Below, piece by piece: positions 7,253-15,517 of a stretch of 64,000 bases of DNA. The stretch is from Streptacidiphilus jiangxiensis (lineage in GTDB: Bacteria; Actinomycetota; Actinomycetes; Streptomycetales; Streptomycetaceae): contig NZ_FOAZ01000009.1 of assembly GCF_900109465.1 (NCBI RefSeq), positions 248,001-312,000 of the forward strand, written 5' to 3'. Position numbers and translations under genes: made by a program. Position 1 is the first letter of the stretch. Every line of letters begins with the position of its first letter. The notes beneath the pieces are model-generated. The model saw only the letters and a program-made list of their open reading frames with translations. It was not told the DNA's origin and ran no database searches.

Positions 7253-9055
7253 ATGACTGCTGCCGGTGGAGAGCCGATTCCGTCGATCACCGACGCGACG
7301 CTCACCGACATCGCCACCAACGGCATCTGGGGCCCCGGCCCCACCGTCAACCAGGCCGCCGTCGACACCGCCAGGGCGCTGCTGGCGGTCCTGCAGGGTG
7401 AGACGGGCGTGACGCTCCCGGCCGAGCTGTCGAAGCTGGTGGCCGACGTCCGCCAGCGCGCCTCGATCGGCCTCCCGCGGATCGTCGCCCACGACGGGGT
7501 CCGCCTGTCTGCCTTCTCCATCAAGCTCAACGCCTCGGATCCGCGTCCCGCCGTGATCGTGCCCGCCGGCTGGAGCCCCTACGGCTGGCTCCCGTTCATG
7601 TACGCCTACCTCACCCTGGCGCTGCGGGGCTACCACGTGCTGGCCTACACCCCGCGCGGGCTCGGCGATCCGGCGCTGCCCTCCACGTCCGAGGGCTTCA
7701 TCGACGTCGCCGGGCCCCACGACTGGGCGGACGGGTCGACGGTGCTCGACTACGCGACGGAGATGTTCGAGCCGACGGCGATCGGTCTGCTCGGCGAGTC
7801 GTACGGCTCCGGGATCAGCCAGCTGGTCGCCGCGCACGACCCCGCCAACCGGGTCCAGGCCGTCGTCGCGCTGAGCACCTGGGGCAACCTGGCGACCAGC
7901 CTGTACGACAACGGCACCCGGCACCTGGAGGCCGTCAAGGCCCTGACCGCCTTCACCGGCGGCGACCGGGACGACCTGGCGGACAAGTTCGACGACGCGA
8001 CCCGGCAGATCCTCGCCGACTTCGCGAAGGGCGAGAACCTCGACGAGGTAGTGGCCTGGGGCACCGAACGGTCCCCGGAAGCCTACGCGGACCTCACCAA
8101 CGCGCGGGGGATCCCGACCTTCTTCTCCGGCACCTGGCACGAGAGCCTTTTCCCGCCCGGCCAGTTGATCGACACCTTCGCCAAGCTGACTGTGCCGAAG
8201 CGGCTGAACATGTGGATCGGCGACCACGGCGCCCCCGAAGGCCCCGGCCTTGCCGGGCTGCTGACCGGGCTGCCGTTCCCCGGCCTGCTCACACCGATGC
8301 GGGAGGCCTACGACTGGCTCGACCAACACCTGCTCGGCAAGGCCGTGCCGGAGCGGGAGCCGGTGAGCAACCAGGTCATGTTCACCTACCGGACCGCCCC
8401 GGTCCCCGGCGGCGGCAACCGCATCACCACTCCGGCCCGCCGCGAGCAGCAGCCGGATTGGTATGGCGGCAGCAGCGAGAGGTGGTACCCCACCGCTACC
8501 GGAGCCGACGGCGACGGCGCGCTGTCGACGGAGCCGACCAGCGGCTGGGCCCGGGACTTCTTCGCCGGTGAGCTGACCGAGGCCACCGCGATGGACGCCA
8601 TCCTGCAAACCGGACAGAAGGAATGGTTCGGCAACCCGAAGACCTACGAGGCCGCCAAGTTCGACCGGACGAAGCTGCTGGTCTGGTCGACCGACCCGCT
8701 GACCGGCCCGGACGGTGTGGCACGTCGAATCCGCGGTGCCGCGACGCTGCAGCTCACCGTCCGCAGCACGAAGAACGCCACGACCCTGGTGGCCTACCTG
8801 TTCGACCTCGCCCCCGACGGCACCGCCCGCATCGTCACCCACGAGCCCTGCACCGTCTCCGACCTGGACCCCGGCAAGGACCGGACCGTCAACTGGCGCC
8901 TCCAGCCCACCGCCTACGACCTGCCCGACGGCCACCGCCTGGCCCTGGTCGTCAACAGCTGCGACAAGCTGTACTCCACGGCCAGCAAGGACAGCACCAC
9001 CACTGTCACCGCGCCGACCGACAACGCGGCCACCCTGGACCTGCCGCTCCTCTGA
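7253..9055 (+). CDS. CocE/NonD family (X-Pro dipeptidyl-peptidase-like) hydrolase
   Basis: A 600-residue alpha/beta hydrolase of the S15/CocE type. The nucleophile elbow is GESYGS with Ser183, preceded by a typical early strand/oxyanion segment (AVIVPAGWSPYGW). The C-terminal ~170 residues (KLLVWSTDPLTGP ... GAATLQLTVRSTKNATTLVA) form the jelly-roll domain of X-prolyl peptidases and acyl esterases. No signal peptide is evident. The ATG at 7253 has AAGGG seven bases upstream; an in-frame ATG at 7133 would add 40 Pro-rich residues of doubtful coding value. Substrate class (peptide or ester) is not predictable. Confidence 0.82.
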   Translation: MTAAGGEPIPSITDATLTDIATNGIWGPGPTVNQAAVDTARALLAVLQGETGVTLPAELSKLVADVRQRASIGLPRIVAHDGVRLSAFSIKLNASDPRPAVIVPAGWSPYGWLPFMYAYLTLALRGYHVLAYTPRGLGDPALPSTSEGFIDVAGPHDWADGSTVLDYATEMFEPTAIGLLGESYGSGISQLVAAHDPANRVQAVVALSTWGNLATSLYDNGTRHLEAVKALTAFTGGDRDDLADKFDDATRQILADFAKGENLDEVVAWGTERSPEAYADLTNARGIPTFFSGTWHESLFPPGQLIDTFAKLTVPKRLNMWIGDHGAPEGPGLAGLLTGLPFPGLLTPMREAYDWLDQHLLGKAVPEREPVSNQVMFTYRTAPVPGGGNRITTPARREQQPDWYGGSSERWYPTATGADGDGALSTEPTSGWARDFFAGELTEATAMDAILQTGQKEWFGNPKTYEAAKFDRTKLLVWSTDPLTGPDGVARRIRGAATLQLTVRSTKNATTLVAYLFDLAPDGTARIVTHEPCTVSDLDPGKDRTVNWRLQPTAYDLPDGHRLALVVNSCDKLYSTASKDSTTTVTAPTDNAATLDLPLL

Positions 9056-9082
9056 CCGCGGTAGGTGCGCGGACACTGCTGC

Positions 9083-9124
9083 GCCGGAGCGGGTCGACGC
9101 TGTGACGCGTCGACCGGCTCCGGC
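9083..9124 (+). terminator. Long hairpin terminator after the CocE-type gene
   Basis: GCCGGAGCGGGTCGACGC (9083-9100) pairs with 9107-9124 with one mismatch around a six-base loop, 27 bases after the stop. There is no T tract, which is usual for actinobacterial terminators. Confidence 0.65.
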
Positions 9125-9547
9125 GTCCTTCCGCTCCGGCGTCGTTTCGCTCCGGCGGCGTTCTGGGTGGCCGGGCCGACTGGCGGTCATGCCCGGCGCG
9201 GCACCGTCGGCCGTCGAGCGCTCGGCCCGCCGACCCAACCGCCCGCTCGCCAACTGAAGCACTCGGTCACAAAGGCCCCGCGCCCGCATGGCGGCCCGCC
9301 CGTCGCCGCCGGTTAGGCCACTTGTTCGATCCCGGTGCTTGTGCAGCCCAACCGATGTGGGGGCTGCTCATGCCCGATGACCTGCAGCGATGCGGCCAGG
9401 TGCCATCGCCGCGGGCATCCGGGACGAAACCGGCGCGACCGGAGCGCTCCTACCCACTGGCGCGTTCGTCGCGTCGCGAGACGATAGGGGGGTGATTCCC
9501 GGGCACCGGGGAGCACAGGCGCACCCCGGGCGGAGGGAGGTGGCCGG
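9125..9547. other. Non-coding stretch
   Basis: About 420 bases with no supportable gene. It starts with TTCCGCTCCGGCG-type repeats and ends with the ribosome-binding site GGAGGTGG of the SpoIIE gene. No clear promoter could be assigned. Confidence 0.5.
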
Positions 9548-11638
9548 ATGACTGCCGCTGAGACGCGCTGGCCGGGACCGCAGGGCGATCCCTCGCGCGA
9601 GCCAGGCGGGCTGCTCGACGTGCTGGGCGTGGCCGCGGTCGTGCTGGACGCCGAGGGCCGGATCGTCCTGTGGAGCCCGCAGGCGGAGGAGCTGTTCGGC
9701 TACACCGCCCCCGAGGCCCTGGGCCGGCCCGCTGCGAAGGTGCTGGTCGACGAGGAGCACGTGGCCTGGGTGCTGTCCTGGTTCGCGCGGGTCATGTCCG
9801 GCGGCGGCGCCTGGGCCGGAGTCTTCCCGGTCCGCCACAAGGACGGCTACCAGCGGCTGACCGAGTTCCGCAACATGCGCCTCGAGGACGGCCGTGGGGG
9901 CCACTACGCGCTGTTGCTGGCCACCGACCAGGCGACCCTGCGCGGTCTCGAACGCGACCTGGCCCTGTCGCTGCGGCTGGTCGAGCAGTCGCCGATCGGT
10001 CTCGCCGCCGTCGGCACCGACCTGCGCTACATCCTCGTCAACCCGGCGCTGGAGCGGATCAACGGCATCCCGGCCGCCCAGCAGATCGGCCGCACCGTCC
10101 GCGAGGCGCTCCCCTTCGTGGACGCCGAGGCGATCGAGACGGCCATGCGCACCGTCCTGGCCACCGGCACCCCGCTCCTCGACCAGTTCACCAGCGGCCG
10201 GACCGAGGCGGACCCCAACAACGAACATGCGTGGTCGGTCTCCTACTACCGCCTGGACGCCCCCGGCGGCCGCGTCGTCGGGGCCGCCACCTCGATCGTC
10301 GACATCACCGAGCAGCACCGCTCGGCCCTCGCCGCGGCGGCGGCCCGCCGCCGGCTCACCGCCATCGCCGACGCCTCGGAACGGATCGGCACCACCCTGG
10401 ATCTCGACGTCACCGCCCGCGAGCTGGCCGACATGCTGGTTCCGGAGTTCGCCGACTTCGCCGCCGTGGACGTGCTCGACTCCGTCCTCAACAACAGCTC
10501 CGCCCCCGCGTCCCGCGACGGCAGCCCCGCCCTGTTCCGGGCCCTCGCGGTCAAGACCGCGTACGCCACGCCCCTGGTCGACGCGGCCGACCCGGTCGGC
10601 GAGATCGCCCGTTACGACGCCACCCGGCTGGTCACCCGCAGCGTCCGCAGCGGACGGGCACTGCTCGTCGCCCACGTCACCGACGCCGACCTGCCCCGGA
10701 TCGCCCGCGACGAGGCCGCAGCGGAACTGCTCAAGCAGGCCCGGACCCACTCCTACATGGCCATGCCGCTGCGCGCCCGCGGCCAAGTCCTCGGCGCGCT
10801 GGACCTGATCCGCGCCCGCAACCCGCTCCCGTTCACCGAGGACGACGTCGTGCTCGCGACCGAGCTCGCCGCGCGCGCGGCGGTCTGCATCGACAACGCC
10901 CGCTGGTACCAGCGCCAACGCCACGCCGCGCTCGCCCTGCAGCGTCATCTGTTGCCCGTCCGCCCGCCGCAGCCGCCCGGCCTGGAGGTCGCCTACCGCT
11001 ACCAGCCCGCCGGCGGCACGTCCGAGGTCGGCGGCGACTGGTTCGACGTCATCACCCTGGCGGGGGAGAAGACAGCGCTGGTCGTCGGCGACGTCATGGG
11101 CAGCGGCATCAACGCCGCCGCCGCGATGGGCCAACTGCGCACCGCCGCCCGCACCCTGGCCCGGCTGGACCTGGAGCCCGCCGCCGTGCTCACCCACCTC
11201 GACGGCATCGCCGCCGACCTCGACGAGACCATCGCCACCTGCGTCTACGCCGTCTACGACCCGCACCGCAGCAGCTGCCGCATCGCCACCGCCGGCCACC
11301 TGCCCCCGGTCCACACCCGCCCCGGTCACGCGCCACGCCTGCTCGACCTGCCCACCGGGACACCCCTCGGGGTCGGCGGCACCACCTTCGAGGACGTCCT
11401 GCTGGAGCTGGGCGAGGACGACGAACTGCTCCTCTACACCGACGGACTGGTTGAGACCCGCGACCACGCCATCGACACCCGCCTGCGCGCCCTCACCGAC
11501 CTGCTGAACCGCGAGCGGCCCTCGTTGGAGGACACCTGCGACCTCCTCCTGGACGCCCTCCATCACCACGACGGCAGCGACGACGTCGCCCTGCTCATCG
11601 CCCGCGCCCACCCGCGCACCGCCTCGCGCGACGACTGA
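9548..11638 (+). CDS. PAS-PAS-GAF-SpoIIE serine phosphatase
   Basis: A 696-residue cytoplasmic sensor phosphatase. Residues ~20-130 and ~140-255 are PAS domains (LDAEGRIVLWSPQAEELFGY; VGTDLRYILVNPALERINGI); ~275-440 is a GAF domain; ~470-690 is a PP2C/SpoIIE phosphatase with metal-binding motifs EVGGDWFDV, VVGDVMGSG and LLYTDGLVETR. It has no RsbW-like kinase domain at the end. Members dephosphorylate anti-anti-sigma factors and so activate sigma factors of the SigB type; the partner is not in the window. A strong site GGAGGTGGCCGG precedes the ATG. Confidence 0.88.
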   Translation: MTAAETRWPGPQGDPSREPGGLLDVLGVAAVVLDAEGRIVLWSPQAEELFGYTAPEALGRPAAKVLVDEEHVAWVLSWFARVMSGGGAWAGVFPVRHKDGYQRLTEFRNMRLEDGRGGHYALLLATDQATLRGLERDLALSLRLVEQSPIGLAAVGTDLRYILVNPALERINGIPAAQQIGRTVREALPFVDAEAIETAMRTVLATGTPLLDQFTSGRTEADPNNEHAWSVSYYRLDAPGGRVVGAATSIVDITEQHRSALAAAAARRRLTAIADASERIGTTLDLDVTARELADMLVPEFADFAAVDVLDSVLNNSSAPASRDGSPALFRALAVKTAYATPLVDAADPVGEIARYDATRLVTRSVRSGRALLVAHVTDADLPRIARDEAAAELLKQARTHSYMAMPLRARGQVLGALDLIRARNPLPFTEDDVVLATELAARAAVCIDNARWYQRQRHAALALQRHLLPVRPPQPPGLEVAYRYQPAGGTSEVGGDWFDVITLAGEKTALVVGDVMGSGINAAAAMGQLRTAARTLARLDLEPAAVLTHLDGIAADLDETIATCVYAVYDPHRSSCRIATAGHLPPVHTRPGHAPRLLDLPTGTPLGVGGTTFEDVLLELGEDDELLLYTDGLVETRDHAIDTRLRALTDLLNRERPSLEDTCDLLLDALHHHDGSDDVALLIARAHPRTASRDD

Positions 11639-11707
11639 CCGCCCGGCGCGGCCCCGTCCTGCGGTGCGCCATTGTCCAAACGGCGCCGAGAGGTTAGCGT
11701 GAGCCTT

Positions 11708-11840
11708 GGTCAAGAGCGTCAGCGTGCAGCCCTGGCTTGCTGACCGGCAACCCTCCGCTGCGGTGGGGTGCTCCAGGTGACGACCGGACAGGACGACGGC
11801 GTCCTGTAAGCGCGAGGCCCAGGCTCCAGGCCACAGCCGG
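11708..11840 (+). promoter_or_regulatory. SAM-IV-type (SAM-I clan) riboswitch
   Basis: The RNA core matches the actinobacterial S-adenosylmethionine aptamer: outer helix GGTC (11708-11711) with GACC (11782-11785), the segment AGCGTGCAGCCCTGGCTTGC, the CCGGCAACCCTCC turn, CGGTGGGGTGCTCCAGGTGA, and an additional hairpin ACAGGAC/GTCCTGT (11788-11807) as in SAM-IV. It lies upstream of a leader peptide and an amino-acid ABC transporter, so it should turn off uptake of a sulfur amino acid when SAM is plentiful. The 3' limit is approximate. Assignment is by eye; SAM-I versus SAM-IV subclass is less certain than the clan. Confidence 0.75.
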
Positions 11841-11866
11841 CCCCCGAGGACCGTGAGGAGATCCCC

Positions 11867-12007
11867 ATGGCGCAGACCCGTTGCTCAGGCAGCGCCTGCT
11901 CCGTGCTGTGGACCCGCGCGTTCTTCCGCCTCAGCGCCGCCCGCCGGCACGTCGACCTGCTGCGGGTGAGCAGCGCCCTCTGTTCGAGCGCCGTCGTCGT
12001 CGCCTGA
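11867..12007 (+). CDS. Cysteine-type regulatory leader peptide
   Basis: A 46-residue open frame (MAQTRCSGSACS ...) with GAGGAG before the ATG. It contains the signature of actinobacterial putative leader peptides, RRHVDLLRVSSALC (Arg-Arg-His-Val-Asp-Leu ... Ser-Ser-Ala-x-Cys), found upstream of sulfur assimilation and sulfur amino-acid transport genes. In that family Cys codons near the end are thought to sense cysteinyl-tRNA by stalling ribosomes. It follows the SAM riboswitch and precedes the ABC permease by about 150 bases, so the operon would have two stacked sulfur sensors. It is longer at the N-terminus than the usual ~25-30 residues, with two extra Cys there. Confidence 0.75.
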   Translation: MAQTRCSGSACSVLWTRAFFRLSAARRHVDLLRVSSALCSSAVVVA

Positions 12008-12155
12008 CGACACGTCGCCTTTTCCTCCTGCGTCACCCTTTCCCCTTCGCCACCCTTTCACCACCGTCGCGCCGCGCACCGCCTCGCCGTCGGGCCCTCA
12101 CGCCTGCGCTGCGGCGCGGTGACGCGTGCCTGCCCGGGATGGACACCCCACCACG

Positions 12156-13268
12156 ATGAGCGTCTCCGACACGTCCGCATCCTCATCCGCACCCACGTCC
12201 ACGTCCACGTCCACGGCCGCATCCTCATCCGCACCGACATCCACGGCCGCGTCCGCGTCCACGGCCACGTGTGCCTCCAGATCCGTATCCCTGTCGGACT
12301 CTCCCGGTTCCGGCGCGGCTCGCCCGCCGGAGGAGCGACCTGTTGCCGACCGGATCGTTCCCCGGCGGCGTCCCGGGCGATGGGCCACCGCGCTGGTCCT
12401 GCTCGTCCTCCTGGCCATGCTCGGCCACACCGTCGTGACCAACCCCCGCTTCCAATGGGCCACCGTCGGCGCCTACTTCCTGGACGGCGAGATCCTGCAC
12501 GGCCTGGAACTGACGCTCTGGCTCACGGCGGCGGTCATGGCCACCGGCTACGTCCTTGGCATCGCGGTCGCGGCGATGCGGCTGTCGGGCAATCCTGTCC
12601 TGTCCGGGCTCAGCTTCGGCTTCGTCTGGCTGATGCGCTCCGTCCCGCCGCTGGTGCAGCTGCTCTTCTGGTATGAACTCGCCTCGCTGTATCCGCAGTT
12701 GTCGCTCGGCGTCCCGTTCGGCCACGCGTTCGTCACCGTTCGGACCGCCCATCTGTTCAGCGGTCTCCTCGCCGCCTACGTGGGGTTGAGCCTGGACGTG
12801 GCGGCGTTCTCCTCGGAGATCGTCCGGGGCGGGCTCCTCTCCGTCGACCGCGGCCAGACCGAGGCCGCCAAGGCGCTCGGGCTCGGCCGCCTGTGGACCT
12901 TCGGCAGGATCGTGCTGCCGCAGGCGATGCCCGCGATCGTGCCGGCCTCCGGCAACCTGCTGATCGGCATGCTGAAGGCGACATCCATCGTCAGTGTCAT
13001 CGCGGTGCAGGACCTGCTCTACTCCGCCCAGTTGATCTACAACCAGAACTTCCAGGTCATCCCGCTGCTGCTGGTTGCCACCCTCTGGTACGTCCTCCTC
13101 ACCACGCTGCTCTCGATCGGCCAGTACGCCGTCGAGCGCCACTTCGCGCGCGGCAGTCGGCGGCATCCCGGCCGCGGCTTCCGGGACGTGCTCCGCGGCA
13201 ACGCGCCGCTGCTGGGCCGTTCGCTGCGCGGCCGTTCGCTGCGCGACCAGCCGGCGGGACTGTCATGA
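12156..13268 (+). CDS. Amino-acid ABC transporter permease (HisM/GlnP type)
   Basis: A 370-residue membrane permease of the polar amino-acid uptake family. After a ~75-residue Ser/Thr/Ala-rich N-terminal tail come about five membrane helices and the EAA loop that docks the ATPase (EAAKALGLGRLWTFGRIVLPQA). The segment GLELTLWLTAAVMATGYVLG is typical of His/Gln/cystine-type permeases. The ATG at 12156 lacks a good ribosome-binding site, so the tail may be shorter in reality. Preceded by a SAM riboswitch and Cys leader peptide, it probably imports methionine, cystine or a related sulfur compound. The binding protein follows; no ATPase gene is adjacent. Confidence 0.82.
   Translation: MSVSDTSASSSAPTSTSTSTAASSSAPTSTAASASTATCASRSVSLSDSPGSGAARPPEERPVADRIVPRRRPGRWATALVLLVLLAMLGHTVVTNPRFQWATVGAYFLDGEILHGLELTLWLTAAVMATGYVLGIAVAAMRLSGNPVLSGLSFGFVWLMRSVPPLVQLLFWYELASLYPQLSLGVPFGHAFVTVRTAHLFSGLLAAYVGLSLDVAAFSSEIVRGGLLSVDRGQTEAAKALGLGRLWTFGRIVLPQAMPAIVPASGNLLIGMLKATSIVSVIAVQDLLYSAQLIYNQNFQVIPLLLVATLWYVLLTTLLSIGQYAVERHFARGSRRHPGRGFRDVLRGNAPLLGRSLRGRSLRDQPAGLS
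12171..12270 (+). repeat. Tandem-like repeats encoding a Ser/Thr/Ala tail
   Basis: Units such as GCATCCTCATCCGCACC and CCACGTCCACG recur through the first 40 codons of the ABC permease gene, producing a low-complexity tail before the first membrane helix. Such repeats are prone to length change. Confidence 0.6.
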
Positions 13269-13321
13269 CGCGCCCGAACCTCTCGGTCCCTGACCCGCGA
13301 CCCACCTCGAAAGGAAACCTC

Positions 13322-14350
13322 ATGCCGACCGGCCACCACCCGCGTGCAGCCTCCCGTTCCCGCGTCCCAGGGAAGTCGGCCGCACGCGCCGCGACCGGCT
13401 GCCTGATCGCGCTCGCGCTCGGGCTCGGGCTCCTCACCGGCTGCGCCTCCGGCACCGCCGCCACCGCCACGGGCGTCGCCGCGGCAGGGGGAGGGACGTC
13501 GTCGTCGGGCTCGTCCACGCAGACGGCGATCCCCACCGAGGACGTCGTCTCCTCCGTGCACACGGACGCCGCCCTGAACGCCGAACTGCCCGCGGCGATC
13601 CGTACCCGCGGCACCCTCGTCCTCGGCACCAGCCGCGCGACCGGCACCTCCGGACTGCCCCACGCCGGCCAGACCCCCGACGGCAGGACCGTCGGCCTGG
13701 ACGTCGACCTGCGCGACGCGGTCGCCAAGGTGCTGGGCGTCCGCTGGGACATCCAGTACGGGACCTTCCCGACGGTCATCCCGGGCGTCCAGAACGGCAG
13801 GTTCGACGTCGGGCAGGACAACTTCGGCGTCACCAGGGCCCGCGAGCAGGTGGTCGACTTCGCGACCTACCTCGACGACGGTCAGTCCTTCCTCGGCTCC
13901 CGAACGCTCACGACCGACAAGGTGAACACCCTCACCGACCTGTGCGGCTACACCGTCGCGACCAGCCCCGGATCGACCTTCCAGCAGATCCTGACCGCCG
14001 GGGCCTCGCGTTGCGCCGCCGCCGGAAGGAGCCCGTACCACGTGCAGTACTTCACCGACACCGCGCCGATCTTCCTCGGCCTGGCGAACGGAAAGGTGGA
14101 CATCTACTTCGGCCCGACGCTCAGCCTCACCTACGACGCACGGCACCTGCCGGGTACGAAGTACCTCGGCCAGATCAGCACCACCCCGGTCGGCTTCGTC
14201 ACCGCGAAGAACTCGCCCCTCGCCAAGGCCCTCGGCGACGCGGTCAATCAGCTGATCGCCGACGGTGCCTATGCCAGGATCTTCGCCAAGTGGGGCGTGC
14301 CCGGCACCGCCCTCAGCACCTCCCTGGTCGACCCTCCGGCGGCGTTCTGA
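13322..14350 (+). CDS. ABC transporter substrate-binding lipoprotein (SBP family 3)
   Basis: A 342-residue exported lipoprotein with a positively charged start, hydrophobic segment and lipobox LLTGC (Cys41). The mature part is a family-3 amino-acid binding protein: LVLGTSRATGTSG, GLDVDLRDAVAKVLG, GRFDVGQDNFGVTRARE, and a final LIADGAYARIFAKWGV. The ATG at 13322 has GAAAGGA upstream; an in-frame ATG at 13265 overlapping the permease stop lacks one. A Ser/Thr-rich linker follows the lipid anchor. With the permease it forms an incomplete importer, likely for a sulfur amino acid given the SAM riboswitch and Cys leader upstream. Confidence 0.85.
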   Translation: MPTGHHPRAASRSRVPGKSAARAATGCLIALALGLGLLTGCASGTAATATGVAAAGGGTSSSGSSTQTAIPTEDVVSSVHTDAALNAELPAAIRTRGTLVLGTSRATGTSGLPHAGQTPDGRTVGLDVDLRDAVAKVLGVRWDIQYGTFPTVIPGVQNGRFDVGQDNFGVTRAREQVVDFATYLDDGQSFLGSRTLTTDKVNTLTDLCGYTVATSPGSTFQQILTAGASRCAAAGRSPYHVQYFTDTAPIFLGLANGKVDIYFGPTLSLTYDARHLPGTKYLGQISTTPVGFVTAKNSPLAKALGDAVNQLIADGAYARIFAKWGVPGTALSTSLVDPPAAF

Positions 14351-14360
14351 CGAGCGCCGG

Positions 14361-14393
14361 GGCCCGCCCATCCGGCTCACCGGTGGGCGGGCC
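14361..14393 (+). terminator. Hairpin terminator after the ABC binding protein
   Basis: GGCCCGCCCA (14361-14370) and TGGGCGGGCC (14384-14393) pair perfectly across a 13-base loop, beginning ten bases after the stop codon. Confidence 0.6.
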
Positions 14394-14483
14394 GTTCACC
14401 GACAAGGGTGGATCCACCTCGCGCAGGCCGCGACCCGGGCGTCTAATCGAAGACGTTGCGACCACGACCGTGAGGATCCACCC

Positions 14484-15077
14484 ATGCGCACCGTCCGCCC
14501 GTTGGCCCCGATCCTCCCGTTGGTGGGCGTTCTGGCGCTCGGTGTCAGCGCCTGCAGCTCCTCGGCGAACAACAACTTCTCGGGCAGTACGGTGAGCACC
14601 CTGAGCGCCGGCCCGGCCACCGGTGCCTCGGGCGTCGGGCCGTCCTCGCTCCAGTCCCTCGCCTCGGCCGGCGCGGCCTCGGCCGCGTCCGCATCCGCGT
14701 CGAACCAGGCCCGGGCCTCGGCGTTCGCCTCCTCGGCGGCCGCACAGTCGGCCAAGGACTCGGCGCTCTACCACTCCGAACTCGCGAAGGTCAGCGGACG
14801 CGGCAATGCCGTCGCGGAGGTCAGCGCCGCCGGCATCAACAAGGCGCAGACGGGCGGTCTGCACGCCGCCCTGGTGACGATCACCAACCACAGCGGCGCC
14901 ACTGCGTCCTACGCGGTCCAGATCGACTTCGTGGACACAGCGGGCCACGTGGTGGACACGGACGTCGTCGGCACGCGCGACCTCGCCGCGGGCGCGACGA
15001 CCACCCCCGTCGCCTTCAGCGCCAAGGACGAGGCGCTCAGCCTGGCGCCGGTGGTCGCGAAGGCCCAGCGGTTCTGA
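14484..15077 (+). CDS. Secreted lipoprotein with FxLYD-like domain
   Basis: A 197-residue lipoprotein: signal peptide with lipobox GVSAC (Cys24), then a long Ser/Ala-rich linker (residues ~25-95), then a ~100-residue beta-sandwich-like domain (AALVTITNHSGATASYAVQI ... DLAAGATTTPVAFSA) resembling FxLYD domains. The ATG has GAGG nine bases upstream. Function unknown; the domain type is common in exported actinobacterial proteins. It is separated from the ABC genes by a terminator. Confidence 0.7.
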   Translation: MRTVRPLAPILPLVGVLALGVSACSSSANNNFSGSTVSTLSAGPATGASGVGPSSLQSLASAGAASAASASASNQARASAFASSAAAQSAKDSALYHSELAKVSGRGNAVAEVSAAGINKAQTGGLHAALVTITNHSGATASYAVQIDFVDTAGHVVDTDVVGTRDLAAGATTTPVAFSAKDEALSLAPVVAKAQRF

Positions 15078-15517
15078 GGTCCCACCGTCGAGCGGCAACC
15101 GAGGCGGCCCGGCACTCGGCGAACCTCAGGACGGCCGCCCAGCCGTCGTCCGCGGACGTGTCCGGTGCCGTCCCGTCGCCTCGGGTCGAGTTCAGGGGCC
15201 GGAGCAGGTCGCGTTCCATGACACAGCTTCCGAGAGCGGTTTCCCCCTGCCCTGGCGTCGGCAGGTGCGGCATCCGCTCGCGTGCGTCAGGCACATGGTG
15301 GCCATGGGACGGCTCTCCGTGGCCCGGCGGGCGACCGGGGTGGGCGATGTGAGTGACTCGTCCGGCGACGCAACCGGATTCAACCGGATTCGACCGGATG
15401 CCTTGGGGCGGTTGCTCCCGGTGGACGAGACTGGGCACATACCAACCGAGTGAACGAGCTGCCGCGGCCGACCTTCCACGGGGGAGGGGGTCGGCCGTCG
15501 GCATGCACGTGTGCCGT
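15078..15517. other. Non-coding convergent intergenic region
   Basis: About 440 bases between convergent lipoprotein and TetR genes. It holds a 10-base tandem repeat (15371-15400). Short frames on the minus strand (for example from an ATG at 15219) lack convincing codon bias or homology. Confidence 0.45.
15371..15400. repeat. Three 10-base tandem repeats
   Basis: CAACCGGATT, CAACCGGATT and CGACCGGATG follow one another directly downstream of the TetR gene. Confidence 0.75.

Noticed and set aside
9083-9124. Hairpin as an attachment site
   Set aside because: It lies just after a stop codon with terminator geometry and no integrase or flanking direct repeat.
7100-9289. Long minus-strand frame opposite the CocE-type hydrolase
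   Set aside because: It is a shadow produced by high GC; its composition (Gly/Arg/Val-rich, no domain) differs from real proteins and the plus strand has a clear enzyme.
15037-15219. Minus-strand 60-codon frame (MERDLLRPLNSTRGDG...)
   Set aside because: It overlaps the end of a clear lipoprotein gene by 40 bases, and its codon bias is weak; the ribosome-binding site alone (GGAAG) is not enough.
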